Shown here in pieces: positions 1 to 11,062 of a stretch of 64,000 nt of DNA. Location: assembly GCA_021307315.1 (NCBI GenBank), contig JAJSPD010000019.1:248001-312000 (forward strand), given 5' to 3'. The stretch's first letter is position 1. Each line of letters begins with the position of its first letter. Source of the DNA: Bisporella sp. PMI_857. Its lineage: Eukaryota; Ascomycota; Leotiomycetes; Helotiales; Helotiaceae. The notes under the pieces were generated by a model. That model did not search any database, was not told the origin of the DNA, and worked only from the letters and a program-made list of their open reading frames with translations. The position numbers and the translations under genes were made by a program.

Positions 1-828
1 AAGTTAGCCTTTATCTTGAATGCTAAGTCTCTGTAGATAACACTGTTTTGTCGTTCTTCCCAATACCCAGAAGTTCTGTCGAAAGCGGAACTGTGCAACA
101 CCGGCTGATTCTACTCTGATCAGAGAAACATATGATTCATCATAGCTTATCCAGAATGTAATTGATTCAATTGTCGACCTCAGCATGCAAATTCACGACG
201 CATACCTGCAAGCGATTGGAGACTTAGAATTAAAAGTCTTGCTGGAACCGGACATTAACTACACACAACCAACCTCTACATCATCACGAGCGAGATTGAG
301 ATGCTGCTCACTTCCCTCAAGCCCCTGCTGAATATTATCCGCGCTCTGCGAAATATGAAAAATACACCTGCCATCTGGGATCCTGATCCTCATAATGCCA
401 ATGAAGAGCAAAATCCAAAGTCGAAACCTCCGTCCTCGCACAAGACTATTCCGTGGTTCTGAAGACAAAGTGCTCTATATCACCGAGTCCTTCGATCGCA
501 TGAAGAATTTATGTACGAACATGATTGACCTTATTTCAATACCATCTCCGCATCGCAGAACGAGTCTATCAAACAGCTGACATATGTTACTATTATCTTC
601 TTACCGATGTCATTCCTGACGCCCTATTTCGCGGTACCATTTGTAGACTTCTCAGAGAAGAGACACAACCAAAAAGTGTTTTAAGCTGTAACGGCGCCTA
701 TTACGGTGCTTGTTGCGGTGTTCGTGATGAAAGATATGTTAGGGTGGTGGTTTGGATGGCGAGGCAGAGGAGAAGAATGGCGAAGGAACAACACGGGCTC
801 GCACGGAGACCAAAAAGGAGATGACTAG
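1..828 (+). pseudogene. Decayed CorA-like divalent-cation transporter (3' part)
   Basis: Three reading frames together spell the C-terminal half of a fungal CorA-type Mg2+ transporter. The stretch from about 160 (LIQNVIDSIVDLSMQIHDAY) resembles the helical stalk; about 271-455 (TNLYIITSEIEMLL) continues it; about 460-535 gives TESFDRMKNLCTNMIDLI; and 537-690 gives FNTISASQNESIKQLTYVT followed by a hydrophobic first membrane helix. A second hydrophobic stretch (ITVLVAVFVMKDML) and a basic tail end at TAG 826-828. Frame changes at about 255, 450 and 537 and a TAA at about 682, where the family normally has Trp, break the gene. The Gly-Met-Asn pore signature expected after the first helix is also not readable. 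The 5' part lies outside or is unrecognisable. Sequencing errors could explain single shifts but hardly all of them. Confidence 0.6.
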
Positions 829-2044
829 AATCTAAATTTACAATCTGATCGCCTGATGGGATGGGATATTTCCCTAGGCGCCTTTCACCATGGCCTCTTT
901 CCCTTCTTAATCTCCTCCTTGCTAAGCACCAGATCATCCCTCCGATCCAACCCACCCCTCAACACCCTCCCACTGTATATCCCGCCTCGTCTTCCACCCG
1001 GATGCCGTCCTTTCTTCACTTTCGATTTGCGGTGGAAATAAGTACATGTGATGTAGAAAGCGTGAACGTGGGATGGGATCACTCCGGCGACAAAACTATC
1101 ACCAAGTTAGTCCTGCATGCGACTTACATAGGATACCAGAAGTAATCATGAGACTGAGACGAACAGGAAGCAATTGATTATGAAGTCAACATCAGGCCCT
1201 GCTACAAGGAGGACCGAGAGGGGCGGGCCTGCACGTGTGAGCTTAATTGAAAGATCGAAGGAATGGGAGAAATACACAAGATGTTGATGAGGAATATACC
1301 CAATCGTTCTAACATTATGCCGTCTGGATCTCACTTTTTATTGCTGTGAAATTTTGGCGGGCAGTAATATATGCTCAGCACCTCTTGAATTAAAAAAAAA
1401 AAGATGAGTTCTCAGAGGTTGACGTGAACGACAGGTCGAGATTCACGTCACAAACAAGGTGTCAGTCCCAGTAGCAGCTCGTGAATCACAAAATCAAATG
1501 GTTTCATACGAGCAGAATTTCTAGATGGTGTGTATGAGAGAAGTGGAGGATATACTTGAACCTTTTATCATATGTGCAGAGAATTCATTTGCAGGGGGTA
1601 CATCTGTTAAAACTCTTGATTTGAATATGGCTTTTCGAGGCCAGGGAGTATGACGATATTTTGCTGCATGTTCCTGGGCGGTGGGGTTAAAGCAGGATTG
1701 CGAAGCGAGAAGGACAGGGGTTGTGGCTGAGGTGGCCGTGCAGGTGGATCGATTCCTGTTGGCAGCCGATATCTGAATTGTGCATTGTGGTGTGATAGAC
1801 TTGGCACGTTCATTTAGAATAATGATGTTTATTATATAGTACATGGTATATCCTGTGAGGTACTAAGCCTGCGCTCTAGCTCTATAATTATACATATAGC
1901 GAGATGTAGACACAAGGCTTTCGAGCGAACGCCTGCTCTAGCAGCAAATGACAAAAGTATACTGTGCATGCCAAAAATGCAACAGGTTTTTGGCCTGGTT
2001 GTACAAGATGAGCATCGCTCAGGACCGTGGAACACAAACGCTTT
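829..2044. other. Intergenic, no gene recognised
   Basis: Short overlapping ORFs on both strands have no recognisable motif. There is an A-run at about 1390-1402. The right part is the 3' flank of the HLTF-like gene. Confidence 0.6.
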
Positions 2045-4886
2045 TCAAGTCAATAGTTTCATGATGTCTCCCATGCGGGACTGCTTCTGCTTTCCTCTCT
2101 GCGTCTTCTCCTGAAACGCCTTGCCGACCAATTTCCGCTTCTCTGCCTGGATCTCGAGCACGCGTTCCTCGATACTGTCCTCCATCACCAATCGCCAGAC
2201 AGTGCAAGGGCGTGTCTGGCCGAGACGATGAACTCGATCAATAGCTTGATCTTCAATTGCAGGGGCCCACCATGAGTCCGCGAGAATAACAGTATCCGCG
2301 GCAACAAGATTCAGTCCAACACTACAGACGGACAGGCTAGCGAGCAAAATCTTACATTCTGGGTCATTTTCCAGAGCGTATATTGCTGCGTCTCTGGTCT
2401 TGGCGTCCATCGTGCCATCAATTCGTGCGTATTTCATGCTTGATTCTTGAAGCTGACGCTGGATAATATTCAGGAAGCTCGTCCACTGTGAGAAAATAAC
2501 AACTTTTGATTGAGGATCCCGGCGACTTGCTTGGAGGATTTTCATTAAAGCCTCCGTTTTGCTACTCTTAGTTTCGACATCAATCTCTTCATCTTCTACG
2601 GCTTCTTTCTCCTTCGCTGGCTTCACGAGAGACTCCTTGTCTGCGAGATGTGCACGACACATCGGGCATTTGTGCTGCAATTCGATGGTCCGCTCAATGC
2701 ACTCAGCTCCAAATACGTGTTTGCATGCCGTGATCACTGGGTTATGGAGCTCTTCCAGACAGATGGAGCACTCTTCGTGTGAATCGATACTGAGTTGTAG
2801 TAAGAGTTCAAGTGCGGCTCGGTTCTCGTCGTTGAGAACCACGAGTTCTCCTTCCTTTGCTATTTCTAAGAGAGCAAGGAGATCTGTGACACGATTACCG
2901 GCCAACTTCCAATGGCAGCATACTTGGCGCAATCTTAGAAGAACTTCAAGAACTTGACTATAGCCAGCAAGGCCCTTGCCAGCCTTACCAGCCGCGTATC
3001 GCTGGACCATTCCCTTTGCCTCAGCCCTAGAATAGGTTAGATAGGATGCTCGTCGCGATCTCGAGGATGATTACTCACTGTAATGCCTCGTACTTCTTCC
3101 GCTCATCCTGTCGAAAAGTAATCCGGTGGACGTATTCAGATAATTCTGGCAATTTGAGATCTACAAATTTCATATCTTTCTTCCGACGCAAGCAGAATGT
3201 GCGCATGACAGTCTGCAGTACAAGATCTGCTTGAGCATTGCCTACGGCCAATGGTCTTGCCAAAATACTATTGAAAAGCTCCATACGCTCTAAACCACCA
3301 CTGATAGCTAAAAATCTAAGCATCGAATACAGATCCTTGATCGAATTGACAATCGGAGTGCCTGTCAGAACCCAACGGCATCTTGCTAGAAGATTCGTTG
3401 CAGAAACTGCAGCACGAGTAGAATAGTTTCGAATTTGGTGGCCTTCATCGAGGACTACTCTGGCCCAATTCATTGAGAAAAGACCGTCCTTCCGAGGAAT
3501 TTTCTCCGGGCTTTTGATACCGCGAGGCATATACTCAGTGCCTAGGGTACCATATGTGGTGATTACAACATCATACTTTGAGAAGTCTCTGGCCGTCATT
3601 CCTTTTCGGTTGCTGCCATGATAAGTCAACACTCTCAATGCACTTTCCTTGTTCACATGTCGTTCAATTTGCTGAGCCCAGTTTGACATGACAGAAACAG
3701 GCGCCAGAATGAGAGTGGACCCCTTCACACCTTCTAAAATGAGACTGATCACTTGCAATGTCTTACCGAGGCCCATGTCATCTGCCAATATTCCACCTCT
3801 CGCCAATCTAGGCGGCTCGTTTGAGCTATGGCCACTTGCTATGTTGAAGAATGCCTGTGGCCTCCTTGGATCCCTCTTCCAAAGCTGGCAAATTTCCGTT
3901 GATCCTTGTGCAGGCAGAACAGGATTTTCCTTCTCCAACATCCAAGCAAGGCCTTGACGTTGATATGGAAGCAAAGTTGAAATTAACCCTTCTGGCTGCT
4001 TAGCCATTGGCATCTTTGATAGTGCATCCTCCCCAGCACCCCATTGTTCAACAATCTCTTGAACATCTCTAGGTCTAAAACTTTCACTACTTGCAATGAA
4101 GTCTTGAATTGATAGCTCAGGTATAGGTTCCGGCTGACTACTCGAAGCCTGTGATTGAGAACTGGTGTAATCCTGCGGTCTTCGGGGTGTCGGAATTGCA
4201 TGTGAGGGCTTTTTGGGTGCAGCATAAGCTCTAGTCTTGATAGGAAGTTTATCTGCCTTCAGCCTAGCCTCGAGCCTAGCTCGGGCGGTAATTTCCAAAG
4301 GGCCATAGAGCTTAAGAAGTATCGGACAGTCGAACGATCCCTTTTCACCTGCAATGATACCCTCAATAACAAGAGATCTTGAGTCCTGTGATTCCATATT
4401 AGCTAAAATGCCACACCGGTAGAACTAAAGACAAACCATGTACGACGCAAGTTTCGCCGCAAGAGTACGCGGTAAATGTCCAATTTGCGTTCCATGGATA
4501 TTGTTGACCCTAATCGCGTTGGAATCATACGGATTCCCTGGCTCTCTTTGAACCATGACCTGCTCATTCATATTTGCATAGCCAGTGTAATATCGGGTAC
4601 CAACAATCTTGCCCTCGATGGCTCCAACGCAAACCCATTCGTACCCTTCATCGATATCTTGACTGAGATCAATGATCTCGTCCTCTTCCTCTAGGTGCGT
4701 GCTACTCCATGAATCACGTGCGGTCAAAGATTGACTCGATCGAGGTTGAGAGGAAGATGAGGTATGTGAATATGTGGGTCGATTTACAGTGTCGCGAATG
4801 CGTTGATGCTTACGCACTGGTTCATTCTCAATATTGCTGGATCCTTGGGTGAGGTCAATATAATTGGACGAACGTTTTTTAGACAT
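2045..4886 (-). CDS. HLTF/Rad5-like HIRAN-SNF2-RING DNA translocase and ubiquitin ligase
   Basis: Three exons (4886-4437, 4385-3079, 3026-2045; introns of 51 and 52 nt) give 912 aa. Order of domains: a HIRAN domain (about 85-185, split by intron 1), the first SNF2 helicase lobe with Walker A DDMGLGKT (about 352) and motif II DEGH (about 463), a C3HC4 RING (CSIC...CPMC, about 672-705) embedded between the lobes, and helicase lobe 2 ending with a DQAIDRVHRLGQ motif (about 843-854). This arrangement is that of HLTF and Rad5, nuclear enzymes that remodel stalled replication forks and poly-ubiquitinate PCNA; that role is inferred from the family. The N-terminus carries two SUMO-interaction-like motifs (YIDLT about 9-13, IIDLS about 71-75). 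It lacks the long N-terminal extension of yeast Rad5, so it may be a paralogue rather than the fungal Rad5 orthologue (MUS-41). Confidence 0.93.
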
Positions 4887-5346
4887 ATTTTTCCAATTAT
4901 TGATTTGCTAGTACAGTATGTTGATGAGAAGTTGAAAAGTACAAATTCGACAAGTCGCGTTCGTCTTTGTTGTTAGTTTGTTTATTTGATCTGCAAGAAG
5001 CCACACGTGATCACGTGTTTATTTGACAAGCCACTTTCTTTCGACATTGAGGATGGGATATTAGTGAAACAGGTTTACTTATTGTGCCTGCCATCTTGCA
5101 GAAATCATCTTGTAGTTGGCATTCAAGGATTTAGAAAATTCGGTAGCTGTAGTCTCTTTGAGGCGATGAACCTAACATCTTTGAGCAAACATAAGTAACT
5201 TTTGGGAGCACTTGGAAGCTTCCGAGTGATGCCTCATGTTAAAACGAACATGGATGATTAAACCGGTATGTTCTTGAAAAGTTAACCCTACAATTTGTAT
5301 CCGCCTTTCAACGCCATGCTAAAGAGCAAATATCTAAACTATTCCC
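4887..5346. other. Intergenic: HLTF-like promoter and BUB3 3' flank
   Basis: It contains the double E-box described separately. A 70-codon plus-strand frame shows no motif and I do not call it. Confidence 0.5.
5003..5018. promoter_or_regulatory. 16-bp palindrome holding two CACGTG E-boxes
   Basis: ACACGTGATCACGTGT is a perfect palindrome made of two head-to-head CACGTG boxes, about 117 bp upstream of the HLTF-like start codon. Each half also reads as ATCACGTG, the preferred core of Cbf1/CPF1-type bHLH factors. Regulation of the neighbouring gene is inference. Confidence 0.45.
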
Positions 5347-6558
5347 TCATTTTTGCCCTTTTCCTTTAGCGTCTGTCTCTGATAACTCCCTAATGAAAAT
5401 CTTTGTGTTCCCCTCTCCAGTATAGTCCTCTGTCCCATCCTCGAAGCCCGGACATACACCAACTGCCAAGTACTTTCCATCACTAGAGAACGAGAGGGCC
5501 GCAATACTCAGGTTATATTTCTGATATTGCCTTATTCTCCGCTTCGCAACAGCATCCCACAGTGCTACAACACCATCACCACCACCTGAAGCAAAGCTGC
5601 CATGTATTGGGTGGAAAGCAAGTGCATTGACGGGGTACACAATATCCGTGCCGTCATTTTCGGGTGCTGGCTGGCGATGGCACTTGAAAGCATACTTTCT
5701 TGCTTGACTTTCTGCACTAGGATCAAACCATTCCACCGCGACTCGGCCCTCGATACTTGATGTTGCATATCCTGCATCGTTAGGCATGCAAGCCACTGCA
5801 CGGGTCATAAACTTGAGAGACGACTCGCGTTTCTGCCAAGGTTGAATATCCATCGCTGCACCATTAGACATAGAAGCAAGGGAAGAGAATGATTCTAGTT
5901 CATATATATGGAGGAGGCGGGAGGCCATCGCAACGACGAGTTTAGAGCCAGTGATAGACAGGGAATGAGGTTTAGCTGGTAGTGAGATGGTAGTTGAGGA
6001 AGTGGACGGCGTCGCAAAACTGTGGATATGAAGTGTCGAATCCCATGACGCGGATGCAAGAATCGCTGCTAAATTAGCAAAGTCTCATCTTTATACAGAA
6101 GGAAGGCAAACATACAGCGTTCTCTAGAATATACAACAGACTTGACTGGCGCAGTGTGGGCACTTAAAACTGTCTGTTCGCCCGTCGCCAGATTCAACCT
6201 AGTCAGTATTAGCACAAATCACACTTTCAAGGGCGACAGATTCATACTTCTTAACCTGCCAATCCATCCCAGCCGTGAAAGCTTCATTGTCGTCCGCACC
6301 AAAACAAACATCTAGAACCGGCGCGCGATGTTCATACTTCTGAATCAGCTTGCCGCCCTCCTCTTCACCATGTGTTTCATACAAATAGACATTTTTATCC
6401 CACGAAGCCACTAGCAATCTTGTTGGCGAATTTGGCGCAAACTCGAGGGAGGAGATCGCGTCGGATGGGGGATTAGCGAGCTCGTGTTGAATCGCTGTCA
6501 TTGTTAGTCCCGTTCGCGGCATAGAATTTGTACAGGGCGTCTTACCTGGAGGCGCCAT
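5347..6558 (-). CDS. BUB3: Spindle-checkpoint WD40 protein Bub3
   Basis: Four exons (6558-6546, 6494-6248, 6198-6116, 6068-5347) yield 354 aa, the usual length for Bub3. The first exon codes only four residues plus one base. The start of the propeller, ELANPPSDAISSLEFAPNSP followed by WDKNVYLYETH, is diagnostic for fungal Bub3, and later blades include ASASWDSTLHIHSF and GGDGVVALWDAVAKRRIRQY. Bub3 binds GLEBS motifs of Bub1 and Mad3/BubR1 and recruits them to phosphorylated Knl1/Spc105 at unattached kinetochores. The alternative, the related mRNA export factor Rae1, is less likely because the opening blade follows Bub3. The gene is divergent from GPN2 with 393 bp between start codons. Confidence 0.95.
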
Positions 6559-6951
6559 CTTGAAAGTTGATCTGCAAGAAAATAATTCTGTTCTGTTCCT
6601 TAGTAGTGAAGCACTGTCTGTGTTTTTTGCTTGAAGCTCGGGGCCTCGCCAAGCGGATTTTTTCCCCCTCGTCTTCCATATCAACCCCACAATCAGCCTT
6701 ACAGATTCATTCATCCATTCATTCCTGGGGTAAATGCTGACTTGATCACGATAATAAACTAATGACAGCATTCACTAACAAATCCAGAGTTCAAACAAGT
6801 ATCACCAGAAAACAACTTGTCCTTCATCGCGCCACCAATCTTAACCATCGTCTTTAAGACTACCCCACCACAACTTACCAATAATCTACAACTAGATTGA
6901 GAACGGCCGGCTCTTGACAAAGACCTTCCGGGTGGAAGCCTGTTAGCAATC
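6559..6951. promoter_or_regulatory. Divergent promoter region BUB3 / GPN2
   Basis: This 393-bp space separates two start codons that point away from each other and must hold both promoters. I see no intervening gene and no motif I would name. Confidence 0.5.
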
Positions 6952-8103
6952 ATGCCCTTCGCACAGCTTGTCCTTGGTAGCCCTGGAGCTGGCAAGAGCA
7001 CATACTGCAACGGGAGTAAGCTCTTCGTTGCCTCGCCTCTTCCTTCTCTTCTTACTGACAGCACTCAGTGCAACAGTTCATGTCTGCCATAGGACGAAAA
7101 TGCTCAGTTGTGAATCTAGATCCTGCAAATGACCATACCTCCTACGACTGCGCTATAGATGTGCGGTCCCTGGTGAAGCTCGAAGATATCATGGCAGAAG
7201 ATGATCTAGGTCCTAATGGTGGCGTACTCTATGCGTTAGAAGAACTGGAACATAATATGGAGTGGCTGGAGCAAGGGCTTGGAGAGCTAGGGGAAGACTA
7301 CGTTTTATTTGATTGTCCTGGTCAGGTCGAGCTATATACGCATCACACAAGTATACGAAACATATTCTTCAGGGTACAAAAATTAGGATACAGAGTGCGT
7401 TTCTATACAGAGAGCAACTCGGAGATGTATTTTGCTGACGACTATTTAGCTAGTAGTCATGCATCTTGCAGATTCGTACTGTCTGACCCTGCCTTCGCTT
7501 TATATATCTCACCTAATTTTGTCGCTACGAGCAATGCTGCAGATGGATTTACCACACCTTAATGTCCTAACGAAAATCGATAAACTCTCGACATATGCAC
7601 CTTTACCATTTAACCTCGATTTTTACACCGAAGTTCAAGACCTTTCATATCTCCTCCCACATCTCAAAGAAGAGTCCCCAATGATGCAAGGTTCGAAATT
7701 CGAAGGTCTCAATGCCGCCATAGTTGAGCTCGTAGAAAGCTTTGGCTTGGTTGGTTTCGAGACACTAGCTGTCGAGGATAAAAAGAGCATGATGCATCTT
7801 CTCCAGGTAATAGATCGAGCAGGTGGTTATGCGTTTGGCGGTGCCGAGGGAGCCAATGATACTGTTTGGCAGGTCGCTATGAGGGAACATACCACGACGA
7901 TGGATGTAAAGGACGTCCAGGAGCGGTGGCTTGATAACAAAGATGCCTATGATGAAATGGAGCGCGCAGAGTGGGATGCACACGCTGAAATTGAGGCTCA
8001 GAAGGCAAAAGCGGCCCAGGAATTAGAGGATGACGATGATATGGACGGCTTGTCATATCCTCCCGGGGATAGCGGCGTTAAAATCATCAGGAAGAAACAA
8101 TGA
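6952..8103 (+). CDS. GPN2: GPN-loop GTPase 2
   Basis: Three exons (6952-7015, 7069-7394, 7450-8103) give 347 aa. Visible GTPase elements are the P-loop GSPGAGKST (9-17), the family-defining Gly-Pro-Asn loop (LGPNGG, 69-71), the switch DCPGQVEL (from 103) and the guanine-specificity TKID (171-174). The region QKLGYR|LVVMHLADSYCL across intron 2 and the acidic C-terminal tail fit Gpn2 (yeast YOR262W) better than Gpn1 or Gpn3. GPN GTPases act in the cytoplasm in assembly and nuclear import of RNA polymerases. The first intron interrupts the gene directly after the P-loop. Its stop lies 6 nt from the stop of convergent POP5. Confidence 0.95.
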
Positions 8104-8109
8104 TACCCC

Positions 8110-8744
8110 TCACTCATCATCACTCTCTGCCTCCTCTTCACTGTCACTTCTATCTACCATCTGCACGTCATTTGTAGAAGTTGTTTCCTCAGTCTTTCCA
8201 AAAATACCTTCTAGGGTAGTGTCACCTCTTCCGTTATGGTCCCGTTGTGCCGCTAAGATTAACTCTCTTGCTCGTCGAATGGCCTCCTCCTGTGCTTTTC
8301 GGATGGTGCCGCTAACTCGTACAACACGGAATACACAGTTCTTCCCATCTTTTCCAGGAAGATTTGTCATAAAACTCAACGCTGTCCATACTAATCGATA
8401 GTGATCCCGTGACACTCGTATAATGAACGTACTTGTTGCATTCGAGAGGTATTTTACTATACCCATTGATTAATATTCATTTTTTTGCTATTGGTCTTTA
8501 AATTCTCTGGGTGTAATAGCTTACCGTTAATGCTGCCAGTTATTGCGCCGTATCCATAGTCTCCAAACAAATTCTCAACCTCTAGCTTGATAGCTTTCTC
8601 CAGAGCGTAAGGCTGCAGCCCAGCCGTCGTCGGCTGATGAAAAGTCACAATATCGGGTATCTTAACTTTTGAAGATGAGGTACTATCTTTTAGCTCTGGA
8701 TAGAGTATATTGACCAGCATATACCGGTTCTTGACCCGAACCAT
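8110..8744 (-). CDS. POP5: RNase P/MRP subunit Pop5
   Basis: Two exons (8744-8525, 8456-8110) give 188 aa. The opening MVRVKNRYMLVNILYPE and the block VKYLSNATSTFIIRVSRDHY-R-VW are typical of Pop5/Rpp14-family proteins, the eukaryotic and archaeal subunit that helps position tRNA precursors in RNase P and rRNA precursors in RNase MRP. The intron splits the conserved core just before VKYLSNATS. The C-terminus is an acidic tail (DSEEEAESDDE) common in fungal orthologues. It shares a 151-bp promoter region with the MogA-MoeA gene. Confidence 0.93.
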
Positions 8745-8895
8745 TTTGGTTATTTGGGGAAGTCCCAGAGATTCGGCGCGGGGAAAAAAAGTTGAGGGAA
8801 GACGCGTCGTGTGGTTAGGCGAAAGTGACGTTTATCTTGGCAGATCAACCTCACTCAAGCCTCGAGGCTGAAAGATATTAACTACATACACCAAA
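8745..8895. promoter_or_regulatory. Compact divergent promoter POP5 / MogA-MoeA gene
   Basis: Only 151 bp separate the two start codons. The space holds a poly-A run (about 8784-8790) and ACGCGT at 8802-8807, which matches the MluI cell-cycle box core; whether it is used is unknown. Confidence 0.45.
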
Positions 8896-11062
8896 ATGTC
8901 AAAGCAGACTTTAAGAGCTGCGATCCTTGTAATATCAACTACTGCGGCTAAAGATGCATCCACAGATGCTTCTTCTACCGTTCTAAAAGATGTGTTTGAG
9001 GAAGAGGGATCTGGGAAATGGGAGGTTGTTGAGTCAAAGATCATCGGAGATGAGGTGCTGGATATTCAGAGAAGTGTTATGGAATGGACGGATCATAATG
9101 GATCGATTAATGTCATAATAACGACTGGCGGTACTGGGTTTGCGGTTTCAGATATTACGCCTGAGGTTTGTGAGGGCCTTATGTAGCTTAAATATCTAGC
9201 AATATACTAATCATGATAGGCAATTACACCTCTTCTACATAAACAAGCTCCCGGACTTGTCCATGGAATGCTTGCTGCATCCCTAGTTGTGACTCCATGT
9301 AATGATTCCATATTGTCTTTTTAAGCATGAGCTAACTTTCAAAGTCGCCCTGATGTCAAGACCTGTTGCTGGAGTACGAAATAAGACTATCGTGGTCACT
9401 CTTCCTGGCTCTCCCAAAGGAGCTAAAGAAAACTTGCAGTCGATTATCAAACTATTACCTCATGCTTGCCAGCAAGCAGCTGGAGCAGACTCTAGGAAAC
9501 TTCACGCTGGCGGTGTGAAGAAGCTGGAAAAAGAAGCAGGTGTGGCTTCTGGATACGACCAGCCACACTCGCACTCTCACAGCCACACCCACGATCACTC
9601 TCATGGTCACAGCCATGGCCATGGGCATAGCCATGGCCATGGGCATAGCCATGGACATGCAATGCCCGTAAGGCATACATCCTCTAGCCAGAATCCGCTT
9701 TCAAATGACCCTGCGCTTGGGCCTACTCGACGAAATCGGTCATCACCGTACTCCATGCTGTCAGTTGAAGATGCATTAAAACTAATAAAAGAACACACGC
9801 CACCACCACAAATTGTCAAAGCAAAGGTGGATGGCACTTTAGTTGGATCTGTACTCGCTGAGGATGTGACTGCAAGCGAAGCCGTTCCTGCATACCGGGC
9901 GAGTATCGTTGATGGCTATGCAGTAATTGCTACGGAAGACAGCTCATCGACCAAAGGAGTATTTCCAGTCGCGTCCATATCTCATGCCTCTCCTGGCGAG
10001 ATCCCTCCACTAGAGGTAGGGCAAATAGCTCGAATTACTACTGGGGCACCGCTTCCTCCTGGCGCCACATCAGTGGTGATGGTCGAAGACACTGTTTTAA
10101 AGACAATGACCGATGATGGTAACGAGGAGAAAGATGTCGAAATTTTCGCTGAAGGTGTGAAACCCGGTGAGAACGTGCGAGAAATTGGAAGCGATATTAA
10201 GAAAGGGGAGGTAATTCTTCGGAAGGGGGAGGAGATTTCAGCAGTAGGTGGAGAGCTAGGTCTACTTGCCTCTATAGGCAAAGCAAAAGTGCCGGTTTAT
10301 AAGCGGCCAGTCATTGGAGTGCTTTCCACTGGCGATGAGATTGTGGAGCATAGCCGACCAGGTGATCTTCGTCTGGGAGAAGTGCGAGACTGCAACAGGC
10401 CCACGATCATGTCAGCTGCCAAAGGCTGGGGATTCGAGGTTGTCGATCTTGGTATTGCTCGCGATAAGCCTGGAGATCTGGAGCAGAACCTCCGCGACGC
10501 ACTCCGCAGAGTGGACGTGGTTATCACTTCAGGTGGAGTGTCAATGGGTGAGCTTGATCTTCTTAAGCCAACTATCGAGCGTTCTCTAGGTGGAACTATT
10601 CATTTTGGACGGGTTTCCATGAAACCCGGTAAGCCAACGACCTTTGCGACGGTGCCTGTGAAGGACAATGATGGAAATAGAGTTTCAAAGGTCATATTCT
10701 CATTACCTGGAAATCCTGTTTCAGCAATTGTAACATTGCACCTTTTTGTCCTTCCATCTCTACACTATGCCTCTGGTGTCTCTCCTGCTGGGCTGCCTAA
10801 GGTTTTGGTGACTCTTTCTCATGAGGTCCGTCTTGATCCCCAAAGGGCGGAATATCACCGTGCAGTAGCAACCATAGCTAAGGATGGCCTTATATATGCC
10901 GGCAGCACGGGTGGCCAGCGAAGCTCAAGGGTTGGAAGCCTAAAGAGTGCAAACGCATTGTTGTGCCTACCCACAGGGAAAGGGTCACTGGAAAAGGGAA
11001 CAAAGATTGAAGCTCTATTGATGGGAAGTCTAGCCACCTCTATTGGCGGCCAAATCGAATAG
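8896..11062 (+). CDS. cnxE: Molybdopterin adenylyltransferase / molybdenum insertase fusion (MogA-MoeA, CnxE/gephyrin type)
   Basis: Three exons (8896-9165, 9220-9298, 9345-11062) give 688 aa. The N-terminal MogA domain (about 1-165; TTGGTGFAVSDITPE, SRPVAGVRNKT, LPGSPKGAKENL) adenylylates molybdopterin. The C-terminal MoeA domain (about 265-688; VDGYAVIA, ITTGAPLPPGA, VLSTGDEIVE, ITSGGVSMGELD, SLPGNPVSAIVT) inserts molybdate, yielding the cofactor for nitrate reductase and similar enzymes. The order G-then-E is that of fungal CnxE and animal gephyrin. Between the domains is a His-rich linker (about 198-222) with alternating His-Ser and His-Gly encoded by a short DNA repeat. The MoeA start is placed by VEDALKLIKEH. 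Confidence 0.95.
9568..9660 (+). repeat. His-rich low-complexity repeat inside the MogA-MoeA gene
   Basis: An 18-bp unit, GGCCATGGGCATAGCCAT, recurs in imperfect tandem copies (about 9615-9657) after a stretch of CACTCWCA-type repeats. It encodes the alternating His linker of the fusion protein. Confidence 0.8.

Noticed and set aside
9455..9837. Minus-strand frames rich in Met/Ala and His/Gly
   Set aside because: They mirror the His-linker repeat of the MogA-MoeA gene.
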